Source of the DNA: Verrucomicrobiaceae bacterium
GTDB taxonomy: Bacteria; Verrucomicrobiota; Verrucomicrobiia; Verrucomicrobiales; Verrucomicrobiaceae
Direction: 5' to 3'
NCBI GenBank assembly: GCA_947507875.1
Contig: CANNQP010000007.1
Location: 62,001-126,000, forward strand
Length of the DNA: 64,000 nt
In this document: positions 19,214 through 26,953 of the stretch, one piece after another
Numbering within the stretch: position 1 is the stretch's first letter
Layout of the letters: every line of letters begins with the position of its first letter
Made by a program: the position numbers and the translations under genes
The notes under the pieces: model-generated
Database searches by the model: none
Told to the model about the DNA's origin: nothing
What the model saw: the letters and a program-made list of their open reading frames with translations, nothing else

Positions 19214-19220
19214 AGGAGGA
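19214..19220 (+). promoter_or_regulatory. strong Shine-Dalgarno sequence of rplN
   Basis: AGGAGGA lies eight bases before the rplN ATG at 19228. It stands out because most genes of this cluster lack any such motif. Confidence 0.85.
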
Positions 19221-19227
19221 ATAATCA

Positions 19228-19596
19228 ATGCTTCAGATGGAGTCATCAATCCCGGTAGCTGACAATACCGGTGCCCGCATGGCCGAAATGATCGGTGTGC
19301 TGGGCAAAAAAAACACACGCTTTGCATACGTAGGTGACATCATCACGGCGCACGTCCGTGAGTCCACACCCACAGCGAGCGTTAAAAAGGGTGAAGTTGT
19401 TCGTGCTGTTGTTGTGCGCACAGCCCACCCAATCCGTCGTAATGATGGTTCTATCCTTCGCTTCGACAAGAACGCGATCGTCATCATCGATAAGGACAAC
19501 AACCCCAAAGGCACTCGTATCTTCGGACCTGTTGCGCGTGAACTGCGTGACAAGAACTTCATGAAGATTGTGTCTCTCGCCCCAGAAGTTCTGTAA
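19228..19596 (+). CDS. rplN: 50S ribosomal protein L14
   Basis: L14 contacts the 30S subunit at bridge B5/B8 and is the RsfS silencing-factor target. [36 protein letters not shown], and [26 protein letters not shown] match the family throughout (122 residues). It has the only canonical AGGAGG ribosome binding site in the cluster. rplX starts three bases after its stop. Confidence 0.98.
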   Translation: MLQMESSIPVADNTGARMAEMIGVLGKKNTRFAYVGDIITAHVRESTPTASVKKGEVVRAVVVRTAHPIRRNDGSILRFDKNAIVIIDKDNNPKGTRIFGPVARELRDKNFMKIVSLAPEVL

Positions 19597-19599
19597 TTT

Positions 19600-19830
19600 A
19601 TGAGCCGTATCAAGACCCACGTCAAAAAAGGCGACACTGTTGTCGTCATCTCGGGAGCCCACAAAGGTGCTCAGGGTACCATCAAAGAGGTGCAGCCGAC
19701 CAAAAGTCGTGTCATCATCGAAGGAGTGCGCATGATCAAAAAAACAGTGCGTCCTAGCCAGCAAAATCAGGCAGGTGGTATCATTGAGAAAGAAGGCCCT
19801 GTTCACATCTCGAATGTGAAAAAAGTCTGA
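19600..19830 (+). CDS. rplX: 50S ribosomal protein L24 (short form)
   Basis: L24 initiates 50S assembly and sits by the tunnel exit. The KOW motif reads [20 protein letters not shown], followed by [19 protein letters not shown] and the closing [18 protein letters not shown]. At 76 residues it ends where many L24 proteins continue for another 25 or so residues with a zinc- or Arg-rich tail, so this is a compact version rather than a broken gene. It is the last gene of the cluster; rplE, which normally follows, is not in the window. Confidence 0.95.
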   Translation: MSRIKTHVKKGDTVVVISGAHKGAQGTIKEVQPTKSRVIIEGVRMIKKTVRPSQQNQAGGIIEKEGPVHISNVKKV

Positions 19831-19865
19831 TCCACTAGACCATTCTTTTTGCTCTGCATGCTCAC

Positions 19866-19898
19866 GCCGCCTCGGCCTTGTCGAGGCGGCTTTTTTTT
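19866..19898 (+). terminator. rho-independent terminator of the ribosomal cluster
   Basis: GCCGCCTCG (19866-19874), a 7-base loop, then CGAGGCGGC (19882-19890) and eight T residues. A perfect 9-bp GC-rich stem with a long U-tract, 35 bases after the rplX stop. Confidence 0.95.
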
Positions 19899-19953
19899 GC
19901 TTGTCTTGTTTTTGAAGCGAACCTCCCGAGGTGATTGCGATCGCATTGAGTCT

Positions 19954-20574
19954 ATGAAACAGCCCGCTTTGCTTTGTGATATTGGAAACGTCTTGGTAAG
20001 CTTCGACTTTGGTCTTGCCGCAACGAGATGTGCACGTTTTTGTGATCAACCTTCACACGCATTGCTATCGTGTCTAGATGGCATCAAACAACCTTATGAA
20101 AGAGGTGATATTGATGACGCTGAATTTGTTGTGCGTGCGATTGAGGCTCTTGGATTCAGTGGCACGCAGGAAGAATTTGCGACAATTTGGTGTGAAATCT
20201 TTGAAGAGAATCATGCCATGAAAGCGTCACTCGCTGGATTTTCATCTTATTCGGAACGGCTGTTCCTTCTTTCAAACACCAGTGGTTTGCATAAAGATTA
20301 CCTGTTCGAGAGCTATGATGTTTTTCGGCTCTTCCGCGGCGGCATCTATTCTTATTCGGCCAAGTGCGCGAAACCTGAGCGACAGATTTTTGAAATAGCG
20401 ATCCAGCAATTCGATCTTCATCCTGAAGCGACGCTTTATGTGGATGATTTGGAGGCCAATCTAGTCACGGCGAAAGAGCTGGGTTTTCAAACCCACCTGT
20501 ATTGTCTAAACAATCATTCCGCCTTTGAAGTCGCCTTAGAGGAATGGAAAGTGTCGGTTGGTCTATCTTCGTGA
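19954..20574 (+). CDS. HAD-superfamily hydrolase, subfamily IA
   Basis: A 206-residue cytoplasmic phosphatase-like protein. Motif I is DIGNVLVSFD (the second acidic residue of the usual DxD is replaced by Asn in the DxGN form common to YihX-like enzymes), motif II LLSNTSG, motif III has Lys in AKCAKPERQIFE, and motif IV is YVDDLEANL. YihX-type enzymes hydrolyse alpha-glucose-1-phosphate or related phosphates; the substrate here is unknown. ATG 19954 (MKQPALLCDIGN) is chosen since an earlier in-frame start at 19849 would run through the ribosomal terminator. lpxI starts 10 bases after the stop. Confidence 0.88.
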   Translation: MKQPALLCDIGNVLVSFDFGLAATRCARFCDQPSHALLSCLDGIKQPYERGDIDDAEFVVRAIEALGFSGTQEEFATIWCEIFEENHAMKASLAGFSSYSERLFLLSNTSGLHKDYLFESYDVFRLFRGGIYSYSAKCAKPERQIFEIAIQQFDLHPEATLYVDDLEANLVTAKELGFQTHLYCLNNHSAFEVALEEWKVSVGLSS

Positions 20575-20584
20575 ATTTTGATCC

Positions 20585-21406
20585 ATGTCTATTGATCTGT
20601 CTTCCATCGCTCTCATTGCTGGTAATGGCATTTATCCTGAGACCTTTGTTGCTGCTGCTAGAAAGGCAGGAGTGGCGCGGTTAGTGGCTGCCGCCTTTCT
20701 TCAGGAAACCAAGCCCAGTTTGAGTTCCATGGTGGATTCGATAGCTTGGTTTAGAGTTGGGCAGTTGGGTAAGATGATTTCCTTTCTGAAGAAAGAGGGC
20801 GTCAGGCAAGCCGTCATGGTAGGGCAAATTGCTCCCAAGAATCTCTTTGATCTGATGCCAGACTTTCGGACGCTGCTCATGCTTGCCAAACTCAAGCGGC
20901 GTAATGCAGAGACACTGTTTGGGGCCATTGCAGATGAGCTCTTGAAGGATGGGATCACCTTATTGCCAGCGACTACATTTTTGGAACATCTGATGCCTTC
21001 TACGGGTCATGTAGCAGGGCCACTACTAAAAAAGAGACGATGGGAGGATGCTGAATACGGCTTCAGGATCGCGAAAGAAACGAGCCGATTGGACATTGGC
21101 CAGACCGTCATTGTAAAAAATGGAACTGTGCTGGCTGTCGAAGCCTTTGAGGGAACCAATGCGGCAATGAAACGTGGGGGTGAGATGGGAAAGGGCGGGG
21201 CTACCATGGTCAAGGTTTCCAAGCCTGATCAGGACATGCGTTTTGATGTGCCTGTGGTGGGGCCTGACACGATTCGAAATGCGGCGGAATCGAATGTCGA
21301 TGTAATTGCCGTGGAGGCTGGAAAAACACTGCTCTTAGGCCGTGAAGAACTGATGAATGAGTGTCAGCGACTCAAGATCAGCCTTGTGGCCGTGAAGTGC
21401 TCGTAG
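20585..21406 (+). CDS. lpxI: UDP-2,3-diacylglucosamine diphosphatase LpxI
   Basis: LpxI (formerly DUF1009) hydrolyses UDP-2,3-diacylglucosamine to lipid X and UMP in lipid A synthesis, replacing LpxH in many Gram-negative lineages. IALIAGNGIYPETF at the start, AVMVGQIAPKNLF, the RLDIGQTVIVKNGTVLAVEA block with EGTNAAMKRGG, and FDVPVVGPDTI are the family motifs; 273 residues is the usual length. It is ten bases after the HAD phosphatase gene and probably shares its transcript. Together with waaA at 61 kb it indicates a lipid A-Kdo outer membrane. Confidence 0.93.
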   Translation: MSIDLSSIALIAGNGIYPETFVAAARKAGVARLVAAAFLQETKPSLSSMVDSIAWFRVGQLGKMISFLKKEGVRQAVMVGQIAPKNLFDLMPDFRTLLMLAKLKRRNAETLFGAIADELLKDGITLLPATTFLEHLMPSTGHVAGPLLKKRRWEDAEYGFRIAKETSRLDIGQTVIVKNGTVLAVEAFEGTNAAMKRGGEMGKGGATMVKVSKPDQDMRFDVPVVGPDTIRNAAESNVDVIAVEAGKTLLLGREELMNECQRLKISLVAVKCS

Positions 21407-21532
21407 CCATTTTAGGCTGGGGATTATTTTTTCAAAAGTGCGGTTATGCCTTGATTTAAAAGGTGGAGTTATGAAAAAATGAGCGCTTCCCGTTGTGTGC
21501 GGGTCTCAATGTGTCCATCATAACCAACCCAT

Positions 21533-23185
21533 ATGTTACTTACTGCAATTAAAATGAAACTGGCAGCGCTGGTCGCTGTCGCCGGCATTGACACCGCCGA
21601 GATGAGCAACCCGAGTTCAGAACTCGTGTCGGCTCTCCAGAGTTTAGCCAATGATCAAGCTGCTGCCCAAAAAGCCGTGCAGGAAAAGACAGCAGGCCCT
21701 GACGTCAACAAAGCCTTCAACGACGCTCTGGTCAAAGTTCGCGAGCTTGTCTCGAAGAATGACAAGGACGCCCAATACGTGCTCGCCCACTGGGGCGTGT
21801 TGAGCAACAGCAACGTAGCTGAGATCATCGAGCTGTATCGCAAAGCAGCTTCTCAAGGCCAAGTGCTTGCCAAGGTCGAGCTCGCTCAGGTTCTACTTCA
21901 GGCTTACCCGCAAGATCAAGATCGTGCGAAAGAAGCCGTTCAGCTGATCCAAGACGCTGAAAGTGCCAACAACAAACTCGCTCGTCGTCTGCTCGCGAAT
22001 CTCAGCCTTTCAGGTGCTCCGAATGTCGGTATTCAGCAAGACATCAACAAAGCACGTACCTTGCTGGAAAAAGGTAGCAGTGAAAATGATGGTGAGGCTA
22101 CTCTCGGCCTCAGTCAGCTGTATGCAGCTGGAGTTCCTGGCCTACCCAAAGATGATCAAAAGTCCCTCGACTATCTGATCAAGGCAACTGAGCAAAAAAA
22201 CGCCGTCGCGATGAGCACCTATGCGACACGTCTCTTCAATGGGGATCCTGAAGGTGGCAGTTCGAAGCCCTTGGTGAAAAAGGACCCAGCCAAAGCCATG
22301 AAGATGTTTGAAGATGCTTCAGCGTCGGGTTTTGCAGCAGCAAGCCGTCTGCTGGGTGCCATTTATGAGCAAGGTCTGGGTGGCAATACGCAGGACCTGA
22401 AAAAGGCAGTCGAATACTACACCAAGGCAGCCAACGGCAACGACGCCGCAGCGCTCTTCCGCCTGGGCAACTACTTCGAAGGTGGCCTGCGCAATGGCAC
22501 CGACGAGAAAGCGGAAATTATCGTCCAGCCTAATGCCAAAAGCGCACTCGATCTCTACCGCATGGCTGCTCAGAATGGTTCAGCCGAAGCTTTCTACAAC
22601 GTCGGCGTTTATTATGAAAACGGTACCGTGGTGGACAAAGACCTGGAAAAAGCTTTCAGCTTCCTGCTGCGCGCTGCGAACTCTGGAATTACGCAAGCAC
22701 AGTTCCGTCTTGCTGGATTGTATCAGCAGGGTGGTGGCACTCAGCAGGACAGCGTCGCTGCAATGGCTTGGTTCCAGCGCGCTGCGAACGCCAACTTTGC
22801 TCCTGCTCAGATCGCTCTGGGTCAGATGTTTGAAACCGGCACAGGAGTGGGTGGCCCGGATTACACAGCTGCTGCTAGTCAGTATGAGTTGGCTGCCGAG
22901 CAGGGAGTGCCTCTGGCCATGCTCCGTTTGGCCAGCCTAAATGAGCGTGGTCTGACAAGCATCAAGGACGGTAAGCCAACACCAAATCTTTCCCGCGCGT
23001 ATGCCTATGCACTTCTTGCGGTGGATGCTTCCAGCAACGCTGATCTAGCCGTTCGTTATCGTGACGAGCTCAAGAAGAACATGAAGTCTGATGAGATTTC
23101 TGAAGGCGACAAAATTTATGCTTCCAAAAAGAAAACTCCTGAGGCTGCACCAGACAAAGCACCCAAAGGAGCGAGCAAAAAGTAG
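21533..23185 (+). CDS. Sel1-like repeat (tetratricopeptide-type) protein
   Basis: A 550-residue protein made of about ten Sel1-like repeats, each around 36 residues with the pattern A..LG.(I/L)YE.G...D..KA..(Y/W)...AA..G (for example LGAIYEQGLGGNTQDLKKAV, YYENGTVVDKDLEKAF). Such arrays are protein-interaction scaffolds. The N-terminus has a hydrophobic KLAALVAVAG stretch but no convincing signal peptide. The C-terminus is Lys/Pro/Ala-rich. Partner and role unknown. The 126 bases upstream contain no clear promoter; a strong terminator and tRNA-Ala follow. Confidence 0.88.
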   Translation: MLLTAIKMKLAALVAVAGIDTAEMSNPSSELVSALQSLANDQAAAQKAVQEKTAGPDVNKAFNDALVKVRELVSKNDKDAQYVLAHWGVLSNSNVAEIIELYRKAASQGQVLAKVELAQVLLQAYPQDQDRAKEAVQLIQDAESANNKLARRLLANLSLSGAPNVGIQQDINKARTLLEKGSSENDGEATLGLSQLYAAGVPGLPKDDQKSLDYLIKATEQKNAVAMSTYATRLFNGDPEGGSSKPLVKKDPAKAMKMFEDASASGFAAASRLLGAIYEQGLGGNTQDLKKAVEYYTKAANGNDAAALFRLGNYFEGGLRNGTDEKAEIIVQPNAKSALDLYRMAAQNGSAEAFYNVGVYYENGTVVDKDLEKAFSFLLRAANSGITQAQFRLAGLYQQGGGTQQDSVAAMAWFQRAANANFAPAQIALGQMFETGTGVGGPDYTAAASQYELAAEQGVPLAMLRLASLNERGLTSIKDGKPTPNLSRAYAYALLAVDASSNADLAVRYRDELKKNMKSDEISEGDKIYASKKKTPEAAPDKAPKGASKK

Positions 23186-23217
23186 GAGCTCACTTGTCTC
23201 AGTTTTTTCCATAAAAT

Positions 23218-23235
23218 AGCTTGTCAAAACAAGCT
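23218..23235. repeat. short hairpin after the Sel1 gene
   Basis: AGCTTGT-CAAA-ACAAGCT, a perfect 7-bp stem with a 4-base loop lying 13 bases before the main terminator stem. No U-tract of its own. It may assist termination or RNA processing. Confidence 0.5.
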
Positions 23236-23248
23236 TCGACTCTAATTT

Positions 23249-23282
23249 CCGGCTCCCCAAAAGTGGGGAGCCGGTTTTCTTT
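23249..23282 (+). terminator. rho-independent terminator after the Sel1 gene
   Basis: CCGGCTCCCC (23249-23258), AAAAGT loop, GGGGAGCCGG (23265-23274), then TTTTCTTT. A perfect 10-bp stem. It ends only two bases before the tRNA-Ala gene. Confidence 0.93.
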
Positions 23283-23284
23283 CC

Positions 23285-23360
23285 GGGGCATTAGCTCAGT
23301 TGGTAGAGCGTCTCAATGGCATTGAGAAGGTCAGCGGTTCGAATCCGCTATGCTCCACCA
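23285..23360 (+). tRNA. tRNA-Ala (anticodon GGC)
   Basis: A 76-base tRNA with acceptor GGGGCAT paired to ATGCTCC, the D-loop box TAGCTCAGTTGGTAGAGC, anticodon arm TCTCA-ATGGCAT-TGAGA giving GGC at positions 34-36, T-loop GGTTCGAATCC, discriminator A and an encoded CCA end. Anticodon GGC reads GCC/GCU alanine codons. It starts two bases after a strong terminator, which leaves no room for an ordinary promoter between them. Confidence 0.97.
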
Positions 23361-23486
23361 AACGGCATCAGCGCAAAGCTTAGCCTCCTCTGAGTCTCGA
23401 AGGTAGCTTCACCGGTGAATTGCATTCACTTTTAATTTGGCTGATAGGAGTCAGGGAAAGACCCATCCTCTAGCACCAAGATCCAA

Positions 23487-25070
23487 GTGAGCGCCCATCG
23501 ACAAACTGCACCCTCCCGTCAGCCTTCTTTCTTCAGTCGCCTTGTGGGACGTCTGAAAAAAATCATCGGTTTATCAGCAGCAAAAGTGGTGGATGACAGC
23601 CAAGCTGATCGAAGCCAATCCACCACGGAGACCGACCGACCTCCCTTTCGTGACAAGCAGCGTCGTCGAGACGCAGGAGCTCCTGTTGCCGAAGGAACTC
23701 GTGTGCGTGGAAGTCAGCGTGAGCGTTCTGGCCGTCGAGGTGATGAGCATGGGGCACCGCGCCGCGAACGTGGTGGCGACCCGCGCCGCGAACTAACAAC
23801 GGAAAAGCGAGCCACGATCCAAAACTTCGAACCGCTCCCCCCTCCTCCTGTGCCACCGACTCCAGAAGGGCCTTATCCAGAAGCCTTTGAGGCGCTGGGC
23901 CTTTCGGCAGCAGTTTTGGCTGCGATTCGTGAGACTGGTTATAGCACGCCTACGGAGATTCAGCAGCGAGCCATTCCTGTGGTCTTGGAAGGCCGAGATG
24001 TGATTGGGGCTTCACAAACTGGTACAGGTAAGACAGCAGCTTTTGCGCTACCATCGATCAGTCGCCTAGGACCTCCCGCAGGTTTTCGTTGCCTTGTGCT
24101 TGAGCCCACCCGTGAGTTGGCACTTCAGGTGGTGGAGCAGTTCGAAAAATACGGCAAACACTCCGGTTTACGCATTTTGGCTGTGTATGGCGGTGTAGGC
24201 TATGAAAAGCAGCGCAAAGCCCTCCAGCAAGGTGTGGATGTCGTGGTGGCGACACCTGGCCGTTTGTTAGACTTCATGCAGGATGGCACCGCCAACTTGA
24301 ATGGATTGGAAGTTTTAGTGCTCGATGAAGTGGATCGCATGCTCGACATGGGGTTTCTTCCCGACGTTAGGCGGATCGTCGAACGCACACCGAAGACACG
24401 GCAGACCTTGTTCTTTTCTGCCACCATGCCGCCGCAAATCAAAAGTTTAGCGGACTTCGCTCTCAAAGAGCCACTCAGTGTGGAGGTCGGTATTCGTTTT
24501 TCACCGGCCGAGACGGTGAGCCACTACATGTACCCAGTGGCTAGCGATCAGCGAGAGGAGTTGCTACTCGCGATCCTGAAACAGACGCACTTCAACAGCT
24601 TGATGGTCTTCACGAGGACCAAAGCGCAGGCGGATCAGCTGTATTCATCACTCAAACAAAGCGGCGAATACAAGGTGGCAGTGATGCACTCTGACATCAG
24701 TCAAAAAGAACGTGAACGCGCGCTCAAAGGTTTTCGTGACGGTGAGTTTGAGATGATCGTCGCGACGGATCTTGCGGCTCGTGGATTGGACATCAGCGGC
24801 GTGACACATGTGATCAACTACATGGTGCCTGAGAATTCAGAAGACTATGTGCACCGCATCGGTCGAACAGGACGTGCGCAAAAGGAAGGCGATGCCTACA
24901 CCCTCTTCTCCGCTGAAGAATTGCCTTATGTGGCCAGCATTGAGCGTCTGATTAATCAAAAGATTGAACGCAAGAAGCTTGAAGGCTTTGCCTACAAATA
25001 CACCACGGTGTTGGACGAAGAAGACAAGGCGCGTGCCATCTTGCATGGCCGCAAGAAGAAGCGCCGTTGA
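23487..25070 (+). CDS. DEAD-box RNA helicase (RhlE-like)
   Basis: An ATP-dependent RNA helicase of 527 residues. Residues about 1-125 are a disordered, Arg-rich extension (RSGRR, RRERGGDPRRE). The helicase core contains the Q motif (GYSTPTEIQQ), motif I ASQTGTGKT, Ia PTRELALQ, GG, TPGR, DEVDRMLD (a DEVD form of motif II), SAT, and motif VI HRIGRTGRA. It stops soon after with a short basic tail KKKRR. Likely roles are ribosome assembly or mRNA decay; which cannot be told. There is no ATG before the core, so GTG 23487 (VSAHRQ) is the most likely start; other non-ATG starts are possible. Confidence 0.9.
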   Translation: MSAHRQTAPSRQPSFFSRLVGRLKKIIGLSAAKVVDDSQADRSQSTTETDRPPFRDKQRRRDAGAPVAEGTRVRGSQRERSGRRGDEHGAPRRERGGDPRRELTTEKRATIQNFEPLPPPPVPPTPEGPYPEAFEALGLSAAVLAAIRETGYSTPTEIQQRAIPVVLEGRDVIGASQTGTGKTAAFALPSISRLGPPAGFRCLVLEPTRELALQVVEQFEKYGKHSGLRILAVYGGVGYEKQRKALQQGVDVVVATPGRLLDFMQDGTANLNGLEVLVLDEVDRMLDMGFLPDVRRIVERTPKTRQTLFFSATMPPQIKSLADFALKEPLSVEVGIRFSPAETVSHYMYPVASDQREELLLAILKQTHFNSLMVFTRTKAQADQLYSSLKQSGEYKVAVMHSDISQKERERALKGFRDGEFEMIVATDLAARGLDISGVTHVINYMVPENSEDYVHRIGRTGRAQKEGDAYTLFSAEELPYVASIERLINQKIERKKLEGFAYKYTTVLDEEDKARAILHGRKKKRR

Positions 25071-25095
25071 GCTGGGCAGAAGAGGATAGGGAATC

Positions 25096-26658
25096 TCACA
25101 GCAGACGTGCGGCAGCCTCAGCTAGTGGGCTACGCTCACCTTTGCTGAGTGGCACGTGGGCAGCGAAGGGTTGTCCACGCATCCGTTGGCGAGTGTAGAC
25201 GAGACCATTGCTGCGACTGTCCACGTAGGGGTTGTCGATCTGCGCGGGATCCCCAACAAGCACCAACTTCGATCCGCGTGACATGCGTGTCACGACAGTC
25301 TTCGCTTCAAGGGGAGTCAGCTGCTGGGCTTCATCCAGCACAAAGAAACGATCAGGGATACTGCGGCCACGAATGTAGCAGAGGGCTTCTATCTCGATGA
25401 CGCCTTGTTGAATCAAGGGATCGTAAGGAGCGGCGGCTTCCGCGGCAGAGGGTGCGTCTGGCAGGAATCGATTTTTTTTGCGTTGAGGACCTTGATGATT
25501 GTCTACCGGACGCATCAATAGGTCGAGCGCGTCATATACGGGTTGCAGCCACGGGCGCATTTTTTCTTGCAGCGAACCTGGTAAGAAACCGACGGTTTGC
25601 CCCATGGCTACGATGGGACGACTTACGGTTAGGCCATTGTAGGTTCTTCCAAACACCTGAGACAATCCTGCGGCGACGGCGAGCAGCGTTTTTCCTGTGC
25701 CTGCCTGACCGTAACAGGTCACAAGGCTGATTTCAGGATCGAGCAGGGCGTCCAGTAAGCAGGTCTGACCGAGGTTCATCGGTTTCACCGCCCGCCCTTG
25801 GCCGACCTTGATCGACTCGGGCGTGTTCAGGAGTCGTGTTAACTCGCCTTGGCTGTTGATTTTGGCAGGCATGGATGCCTTTTCTCCAGCCGTGAGCAGA
25901 GCGTATTCGTTGATGGCGATGTCTCCGAGTCTTTTTGCTGGAAGCGTGAGTTTGCCACTGCTGGCAAAGCGCTGGAGTTCATGATTGCTGACCTCGATCC
26001 GAGCGATTTCAAAATTGGATACTTCTCGCGGTTCGACTTTGTCGTTCAGGTAGTCTTCGCATTCAATGCCAACCGCTCGCGCTTTGAGCTGCATGTTGAT
26101 GTCCTTGCTGACAAGGATCACGGGTGGTTGGACTAGCTCTCGGAGCTGCAAGACGCAGGCGATGATGCGGTGATCGGTCTTTTCGCTTCCTGGGAAGATG
26201 CGCTCAAACTCACGCACGGCGGCTAGGCTGCGTGCTGCTTCGGGATCATAGGTCACTAACTTCAAGAGGCCACCGCCGTCGGTTTTTATGCCATCCATGA
26301 TGCTGGCTCCAGGTGCGGAGAAAGCCTTCATGAGTGCGCGATGCACTTCCCGCGCATTCGCTCCGCGTTCGGTCATTTCATTCTTAAAGCGATCCAGCTC
26401 ACTGAGCACATCCACCGGGATGCATAGCGTGTGTTCAGCGAATTTATGAATGCATCCTGGATCGTGAAGCAGGACATTGGTGTCCAGGATGAAGGTCTTG
26501 GTGCCAATCGGCAAGGCCGAGTGGCGGTGGCTGGTAGGGGCCTTGCGTCTGCTTTTTGCGGAGCGGGATCGTGGAGGGGACGTGGGAGAGATGGAGTCGA
26601 GCTGGAGCGGGTTGATGATCGTGGGGGCAATGTTGGCGGTCTGTTCGTCGCGGTCCAT
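25096..26658 (-). CDS. PhoH-family protein with N-terminal PIN domain
   Basis: A PIN-PhoH (PhoH2/YlaK type) protein: the N-terminal PIN ribonuclease domain begins FILDTNVLLHDP with the acidic residues of the active site (DTN, and ELDRFKNE), and the C-terminal PhoH ATPase has Walker A GQAGTGKT and Walker B VLDEAQQLTPLEAKT. The family is thought to be a sequence-specific RNA helicase/nuclease. I place the start at ATG 26658 (MDRDEQTANI, 520 residues); the frame is open 58 codons further upstream, into the inverted repeat described below. It converges with the helicase gene (25 bases), and both are RNA-acting, but opposite orientation makes joint expression unlikely. Confidence 0.9.
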   Translation of the reverse strand: MDRDEQTANIAPTIINPLQLDSISPTSPPRSRSAKSRRKAPTSHRHSALPIGTKTFILDTNVLLHDPGCIHKFAEHTLCIPVDVLSELDRFKNEMTERGANAREVHRALMKAFSAPGASIMDGIKTDGGGLLKLVTYDPEAARSLAAVREFERIFPGSEKTDHRIIACVLQLRELVQPPVILVSKDINMQLKARAVGIECEDYLNDKVEPREVSNFEIARIEVSNHELQRFASSGKLTLPAKRLGDIAINEYALLTAGEKASMPAKINSQGELTRLLNTPESIKVGQGRAVKPMNLGQTCLLDALLDPEISLVTCYGQAGTGKTLLAVAAGLSQVFGRTYNGLTVSRPIVAMGQTVGFLPGSLQEKMRPWLQPVYDALDLLMRPVDNHQGPQRKKNRFLPDAPSAAEAAAPYDPLIQQGVIEIEALCYIRGRSIPDRFFVLDEAQQLTPLEAKTVVTRMSRGSKLVLVGDPAQIDNPYVDSRSNGLVYTRQRMRGQPFAAHVPLSKGERSPLAEAAARLL

Positions 26659-26770
26659 GGTGGTTAAGGTTGGATGCCTGCCCGTGGAAAAGTGTTGATC
26701 TGCACCTCGGGAAGGCAATTGACCTCTTGGCGCTGGTAGCGTGCCAAGTATGCCCTTCCACGTTCTAATT

Positions 26771-26828
26771 CTTGTGAGCGACTCACGGGTATGGAGGGAG
26801 GCTGTCAAAGATTGTAGCCGCTCACAAG
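26771..26828. repeat. 10-bp perfect inverted repeat upstream of the PhoH gene
   Basis: CTTGTGAGCG (26771-26780) and CGCTCACAAG (26819-26828) are exact reverse complements 38 bases apart, in the gap between the PhoH gene and miaB. It could be a pair of operator half-sites, a cruciform, or the base of an RNA fold in the PhoH leader. An internal GTGAG-CGA-CTCAC overlaps the left arm. Confidence 0.6.
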
Positions 26829-26893
26829 TCATTTATTCACACGAAATGTTTTTTGCGAACGAGCCTCTGCTTGGTCTGTGAACTCCGGCAGCT

Positions 26894-26938
26894 AGCCTGT
26901 GCAGGCTGTCTTGTCTTCTTGATAAAGTCGCCTACTAT
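26894..26938 (+). promoter_or_regulatory. candidate promoter and operator of miaB
   Basis: TTGTCT (26911-26916), 16-base spacer, TACTAT (26933-26938) resembles a sigma-70 promoter; a 14-bp palindrome AGCCTG-TG-CAGGCT (26894-26907) ends three bases before the -35. The predicted start point would leave a leader of only about ten bases before the miaB ATG at 26954, and no Shine-Dalgarno is present. Confidence 0.4.
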
Positions 26939-26953
26939 CCGGCCCCTTTTCCC

